Position numbers and translations under genes: made by a program
Notes under the pieces: model-generated
The model's input: only the letters and a program-made list of their open reading frames with translations
What the model was told of the DNA's origin: nothing
Databases searched by the model: none
Shown: positions 60,508 to 64,000 of the stretch, piece by piece
Layout of the letters: the number at the start of each line of letters is the position of its first letter
How positions within the stretch are numbered: the first letter of the stretch is position 1
Assembly: GCA_023151275.1 (NCBI GenBank)
Contig: JAKLJI010000001.1
Span: 520,409 to 584,408, forward strand
Source of the DNA: Bacteroidia bacterium
GTDB lineage: Bacteria > Bacteroidota > Bacteroidia > UKL13-3
Direction of reading: 5' to 3'
Length of the DNA: 64,000 nucleotides

Positions 60508-62316
60508 TTAGCGCGACTCATGCTCCAACAGGTCCTGCATCAAATCTTTGTATTTATTTAAAAAACTGCTTTTACTAATAAATCCCGCATACTTGTTTTC
60601 ATGGGTTACAGGTATGTTCCACATATCCGGATGTGCTTCGAAGATTGCCTTTACATCAATCAGGCTTTGGTCAAGCTCAACCTCTTCCGGAAGTGCTTGC
60701 ATCAAGTCTTTTACCTTGATGCGGTCATAGGCCTCAGGTTTAAACAAATGTTGTTTTAAGTCATCCAGAGTTAAAATGCCAACCAGTTTTTGGCTTCGCG
60801 TAACTACCGGAAATAAATTTCGGCGCGATTGGCTCAGTTTGACCAATGCCTCCCGCAAGGATTGCTCGGGTTGAATTACCTGAAAATCGGTTTCTAAAAT
60901 GCAGCGCACACTGAAACTTTTTAGCAACTCATTTTCCTTGTTGTGGTTGTTCAACAAGCCTTGTGCCGCCAAGCGTTTGGTGTAAATGGAATTGGGTTCA
61001 ATGAAACGTGTTACAAAAAAGCTCAAGGCCGAAACCAGCATCAAGGGGATAAACATCGAATATCCTCCCGAAACCTCTGCTATCATAAAGATACCGGTTA
61101 ATGGTGCACTAAGTACACCACTCAGAACACCGGCCATGCCGCAGATAACAAAGTTCAATTCGTTGAGGTGACTGATGCCACTTAAGTTAATTGCTCTGCT
61201 AAGCAATAGGCCTAACAACGCTCCATTGAAAAGAGAAGGTGCAAAGACACCTCCATTGCCTCCCGAACTAACGGTAAATGCAGCTGCTACGGGCTTTAAA
61301 AGGAGGGTGAGTAAAATCATCAGCAAGAAAAGGGCATCGTAGCTAATGGTTTGTCCAATCTTGATGTTTTGAAGGTACTTGTCGATATCACCTGCCAGAA
61401 TGGTGTTGATTATGGAATAACCTTCTCCATAGAGCATGGGAAAGAACAAAATTAGCACCCCAACTATTCCTCCTTGGGTGAGGGCCTTATTGATTTTGAG
61501 TTTCGTATTTCCAAACCGGTGCTCCAGGTGGTAAATCATTTGAATGGTATAGGCAGAAAGCAAACCCGCCAGAACCCCAAGAACAATGTACCAGGGAATT
61601 GCACTCAGATTCCATCCATGCGATTGAAACTGAATTAACTGACCCTGATAAAATAGTCCATTAATCAAAGCAGCTGTAGCAGAAGCAATCATCAAAGGAA
61701 TAAAGGCCGAGACAGTTGCCCTGCTTAATATGACTTCAAATGAAAAAATAACAGCTGCAACCGGACAGTTAAAAATTGCCGAAATTCCAGCCGCTGCACC
61801 ACAAGCCAATAAGAGATTTTTTTCCTGCTGACTAACAAACAAACGCTTAGCCACATTGGAGCCCAGTGCAGAGCCGGTTAATGCAATGGGTGCTTCAACG
61901 CCAACCGAACCTCCAAAACCAACGGTTAATGCACTGGTAATTAAATGAGCATAGGTGTGATGGCCTTCAATATCTCCATGCTTGTAGTTTACTTTGTAAA
62001 TAATGGAGGCAAGTCCTTTCTCAAGTATGGGCAGGCGCATGATATAGCGCACAAAAATGAGCGACAACAGAATGCCAATGGCTGGAAAGAAAATGTTTTT
62101 GTATTGTAATTCAATGAATTGAGTGTTCTGCGAAAAGCCCTCTACCGTGTGAATTAACCATTTTAAAAAAATGGCCGCAGCACTTGATACCACTGCAATA
62201 AGCAAACTCGCCAGAATCAAAAAGTTTTGATTGCTGATGTATTTCGACCGGTTTTTAAAAAATTTATACACCGGATACTTGAGTAAGAACCGAATCTGCT
62301 TAACTTTCCACTCCAT
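60508..62316 (-). CDS. ClC-family chloride channel/transporter with CBS pair
   Basis: The 602-residue protein has the ClC membrane domain (~30-440) with the gating-glutamate region GGSVGVEAPIALTGSALGSN (Glu141), in which the usual G-K/R-E-G-P reads G-V-E-A-P, and the second selectivity region SSGGNGGVFAPSLFNGALLG. Two CBS domains follow (~465-590). ClC proteins carry chloride or exchange it for protons at the inner membrane, and CBS pairs often bind adenine nucleotides. The start codon overlaps that of menA on the other strand by 2 nt (CATG). A perfect -7 box lies 8 nt before it, inside menA. Confidence 0.93.
   Translation of the reverse strand: MEWKVKQIRFLLKYPVYKFFKNRSKYISNQNFLILASLLIAVVSSAAAIFLKWLIHTVEGFSQNTQFIELQYKNIFFPAIGILLSLIFVRYIMRLPILEKGLASIIYKVNYKHGDIEGHHTYAHLITSALTVGFGGSVGVEAPIALTGSALGSNVAKRLFVSQQEKNLLLACGAAAGISAIFNCPVAAVIFSFEVILSRATVSAFIPLMIASATAALINGLFYQGQLIQFQSHGWNLSAIPWYIVLGVLAGLLSAYTIQMIYHLEHRFGNTKLKINKALTQGGIVGVLILFFPMLYGEGYSIINTILAGDIDKYLQNIKIGQTISYDALFLLMILLTLLLKPVAAAFTVSSGGNGGVFAPSLFNGALLGLLLSRAINLSGISHLNELNFVICGMAGVLSGVLSAPLTGIFMIAEVSGGYSMFIPLMLVSALSFFVTRFIEPNSIYTKRLAAQGLLNNHNKENELLKSFSVRCILETDFQVIQPEQSLREALVKLSQSRRNLFPVVTRSQKLVGILTLDDLKQHLFKPEAYDRIKVKDLMQALPEEVELDQSLIDVKAIFEAHPDMWNIPVTHENKYAGFISKSSFLNKYKDLMQDLLEHESR
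62301..62308 (+). promoter_or_regulatory. -7-like box TAACTTTC of menA inside the ClC gene
   Basis: A one-mismatch TAnnTTTG ending 6 nt before the menA ATG, with TTG exactly 19 nt upstream. It lies within the first codons of the divergent ClC gene. Confidence 0.45.
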
Positions 62317-63232
62317 GCCTCAGACAAATGTAACAAAGTTTGCCAATTGGTGGTCGGCTTTCCGCTTCAGAACACTCTTTCTCTCTTTTTCTTGTATTGG
62401 TGCAGGCCTTATTGAAGCCTGGTTGACACAAGGTTTAGATTACTTGATTTCACTATTAACCCTTCTTACAGCCTTGTTCCTTCAAGTGCTATCAAACCTC
62501 GCAAATGATTATGGTGATAGTATCCACGGAGCAGACGGGAAGCAGCGAAAAGGCCCGGCCCGTGCGGTATCTTCCGGAGCCATTTCTGCTTCTGCCATGA
62601 AAAAAGGCATGATTGTTTGTGCCCTATTGGCATTTGTTTCAGGCTTGGCCTTGCTATATGTTTCGCTGCCGGTGATTGGCATGAGTGCACTTTTATTAAT
62701 GCTGGCTTTGGGTATTTCGGGTATTGCGGCTGCTATTCTTTATACCAATGGCAAACGCCCTTATGGTTATACCGGATTGGGAGATATCTCTGTCTTTCTC
62801 TTTTTTGGTTTGGTAGCAGTTCAGGGCACAGCATTTTTGCAATCCGGAACTTGGCTGCATGATGGCATTTACCTGGCCATTGCTTTTGGCTTGCTCTCGG
62901 TTGGTGTGTTAAATGTAAACAACATGCGCGATATTCATTCCGATGCCCAAGCGGGTAAAAAATCCATTCCGGTTAGAATTGGACTTAACCTGGCACGGAT
63001 ATATCATTTCGGGGTAGTGCTTATTGGTTTACTCAATGGCCTGTATTATGCTCAAATCAAAGGTTTGAATAGCTATTTCCTTCTGCTTCCTTTTGCCCTA
63101 TTCGCCATTCACTTGTTCAAAATTTTTAAGGCCGAAACCGAATCCGATTTCGACCCGCAATTGAAAGTGCTTTCGCTTTCAACTTTTGCGCTGATGCTTT
63201 GTTTGATTGTCATAGTTTATTTACAAGCTTAA
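62315..63232 (+). CDS. menA: 1,4-dihydroxy-2-naphthoate polyprenyltransferase MenA
   Basis: I start at the ATG at 62315 (MPQTNVTKFANWWSAFRFRTL); longer in-frame readings run antisense to the ClC gene. The 305-residue UbiA-family protein has eight or nine membrane helices and the two Asp-rich motifs, NLANDYGDSIHGAD (~72) and NNMRDIHSDAQAGK (~205). MenA attaches the polyprenyl chain to DHNA, a late step in the classical menaquinone pathway. The next gene, menC, overlaps its stop by 1 nt (TAATG). The start codon shares two bases with the divergent ClC start. Confidence 0.94.
   Translation: MPQTNVTKFANWWSAFRFRTLFLSFSCIGAGLIEAWLTQGLDYLISLLTLLTALFLQVLSNLANDYGDSIHGADGKQRKGPARAVSSGAISASAMKKGMIVCALLAFVSGLALLYVSLPVIGMSALLLMLALGISGIAAAILYTNGKRPYGYTGLGDISVFLFFGLVAVQGTAFLQSGTWLHDGIYLAIAFGLLSVGVLNVNNMRDIHSDAQAGKKSIPVRIGLNLARIYHFGVVLIGLLNGLYYAQIKGLNSYFLLLPFALFAIHLFKIFKAETESDFDPQLKVLSLSTFALMLCLIVIVYLQA
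62325..62332 (-). promoter_or_regulatory. -7 box TACATTTG of the ClC gene inside menA
   Basis: A perfect TAnnTTTG on the minus strand, 8 nt before the ClC ATG at 62316, lying within menA codons 4-6. Confidence 0.55.
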
Positions 63233-64000
63233 TGCGCTACTCCTACTTCAAACATGAATTAAAATTCTCCTTTGATGCACGAACATCACGGGGTGAGATA
63301 AAAACCCATACCGCCTGGATCTTAAGGCTTGAACACCAGAATAGAGTGGCTTACGGTGAAGCTGCTCCGCTCAAAGGCCTAAGTATTGATGATGTGCCGG
63401 ATTTTGAAGTTCAGCTGAGTTCTTTGATTGACCTTTTAAATCAGGGCCAATCCCTGGAGCATTTTGATTTGGAGCGGTTTCCTTCCCTGCGTTTTGCGTT
63501 AGAAACTTTGCAGGCCGATTTTAAAGGTGGTGGTCAACGCAGACTTTTTAATTCGGAGTTTATTCAGGGAAAACCCATTCCTATCAATGGTCTGGTTTGG
63601 ATGAATGAACCTGAACCCATGTTAAAACAGGCTCGTGAAAAGGTTAGAGATGGTTTTGATGTGATTAAGTTTAAAGTGGGCGCCCATGATTTTGATGCAG
63701 AGTGCCGCATGCTCGAAGCGTTTAGGAAGGAATTTTCAGAATCGAAGGTGATTGTTCGACTAGATGCAAACGGGGCTTTTGATGCCGGTGATGCCCTGCC
63801 AAAGCTTAAGGAGTTGAAGCGTTTTGGCATTCATTCCATCGAACAACCCATTCAAACAAAGCAAGGGGAACTGTTTTCAGAAATCATTGCAAAATCGCCT
63901 GTGAAAATTGCTTTGGACGAAGAATTAATTGGCTTAAATCCGTTTACTCAAGGCGATAAATTACTCAAGCTGCTTAAGCCTGATTTTTTGATTTTAAAAC
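63232..64000 (+). CDS. menC: o-Succinylbenzoate synthase MenC (3' end beyond window)
   Basis: The gene starts at the ATG at 63232, overlapping the menA stop by 1 nt, and runs off the window after about 256 codons. It is an enolase-superfamily enzyme. The N-terminal capping domain holds YGEAAPLKGLS, followed by the catalytic pair K146-x-K148 in DVIKFKVG and metal ligands Asp178 in RLDANGAF, Glu204 in SIEQP and the Asp in ALDEEL. It dehydrates SHCHC to o-succinylbenzoate in menaquinone synthesis. Together with menA it shows the classical (not futalosine) pathway. Confidence 0.95.
   Translation, partial: MRYSYFKHELKFSFDARTSRGEIKTHTAWILRLEHQNRVAYGEAAPLKGLSIDDVPDFEVQLSSLIDLLNQGQSLEHFDLERFPSLRFALETLQADFKGGGQRRLFNSEFIQGKPIPINGLVWMNEPEPMLKQAREKVRDGFDVIKFKVGAHDFDAECRMLEAFRKEFSESKVIVRLDANGAFDAGDALPKLKELKRFGIHSIEQPIQTKQGELFSEIIAKSPVKIALDEELIGLNPFTQGDKLLKLLKPDFLILK

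Noticed and set aside
1-64000. tRNA, rRNA, CRISPR, prophage, transposase or integrase
   Set aside because: Looked for on both strands by eye; no cloverleaf, regularly spaced repeat-spacer array or recognisable mobile-element protein was found. A tRNA scan and a CRISPR finder would settle this.

Overview
The window comes from a chromosome of the Bacteroidota (Bacteroidetes). Four things support this. There is a SprA/Sov-type type IX secretion translocon of about 2,386 residues, and a secreted protein with a C-terminal type IX sorting domain. The rimP-nusA-infB operon carries an IF-2 with a very long low-complexity N-terminus. Many promoters match the Bacteroidota -7 box TAnnTTTG. Several small families are typical of the phylum. 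Base composition is moderate and even except for one short GC-rich intergenic island near 27.3-27.5 kb. I see no rRNA, tRNA, CRISPR array, insertion sequence, prophage or integrase. The cell appears aerobic or respiring (SCO1, cytochrome c, menaquinone genes) and Gram-negative (LpxH-type hydrolases, outer-membrane barrels).

Region 1 (1-10.4 kb) is the most accessory-looking part. A leftward operon encodes two outer-membrane beta-barrels and a lipoprotein cut by the window edge. Beside it sits a divergent membrane-spanning regulator (beta-propeller, Y_Y_Y, LuxR-type helix-turn-helix). After that comes a secreted Cys-rich multi-domain protein with AMPK/CBM48-like modules, jelly-roll modules and a type IX sorting tail. 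The barrel operon and the secreted protein share a tandem CTACAACA motif in their upstream regions. This suggests one regulon, possibly for glycan capture without a SusC/SusD pair.

Region 2 (10.4-27.2 kb) begins with two tandem TPR histidine kinases that share perfectly identical DNA blocks. It continues with a Crp/Fnr regulator, an ABC exporter, a bestrophin-like channel with an Mpo1-like protein, an acyltransferase, a copper/cytochrome maturation cluster (Cys-rich protein, helical protein, lipoprotein, SCO1, cytochrome c), purQ, an M48 lipoprotein protease, a three-PAS histidine kinase and an M28 peptidase.

Region 3 (27.2-36 kb) holds infB, nusA and rimP on the minus strand, with structured RNA candidates in the rimP leader and between nusA and infB. 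It also has a glycosyltransferase, a geranylgeranyl-reductase-family flavoprotein, a small barrel and a conserved Bacteroidota protein.

Region 4 (36-52 kb) carries ftsH, a LUD-domain gene, lpxH, a propeller-like secreted protein, prfA, a second LpxH-like phosphatase with a glycosyltransferase, a SulP-STAS-carbonic anhydrase fusion, a secreted GH38 enzyme, an Ada-like methyltransferase with alkB, and apaG. Region 5 (52-64 kb) carries ruvA, sprA, an O-methyltransferase, a ClC channel, menA and the start of menC.

The unexplained signals I rate highest are these: a three-copy intergenic repeat of about 127-139 bp (17.1, 42.4 and 46.8 kb); the shared CTACAACA operator candidate; the terminator-like hairpin between the rimP promoter and its start codon; gene conversion between the kinases; the ClC/menA pair whose start codons overlap; and recurrent start-proximal -7 boxes that imply leaderless or nearly leaderless mRNAs.
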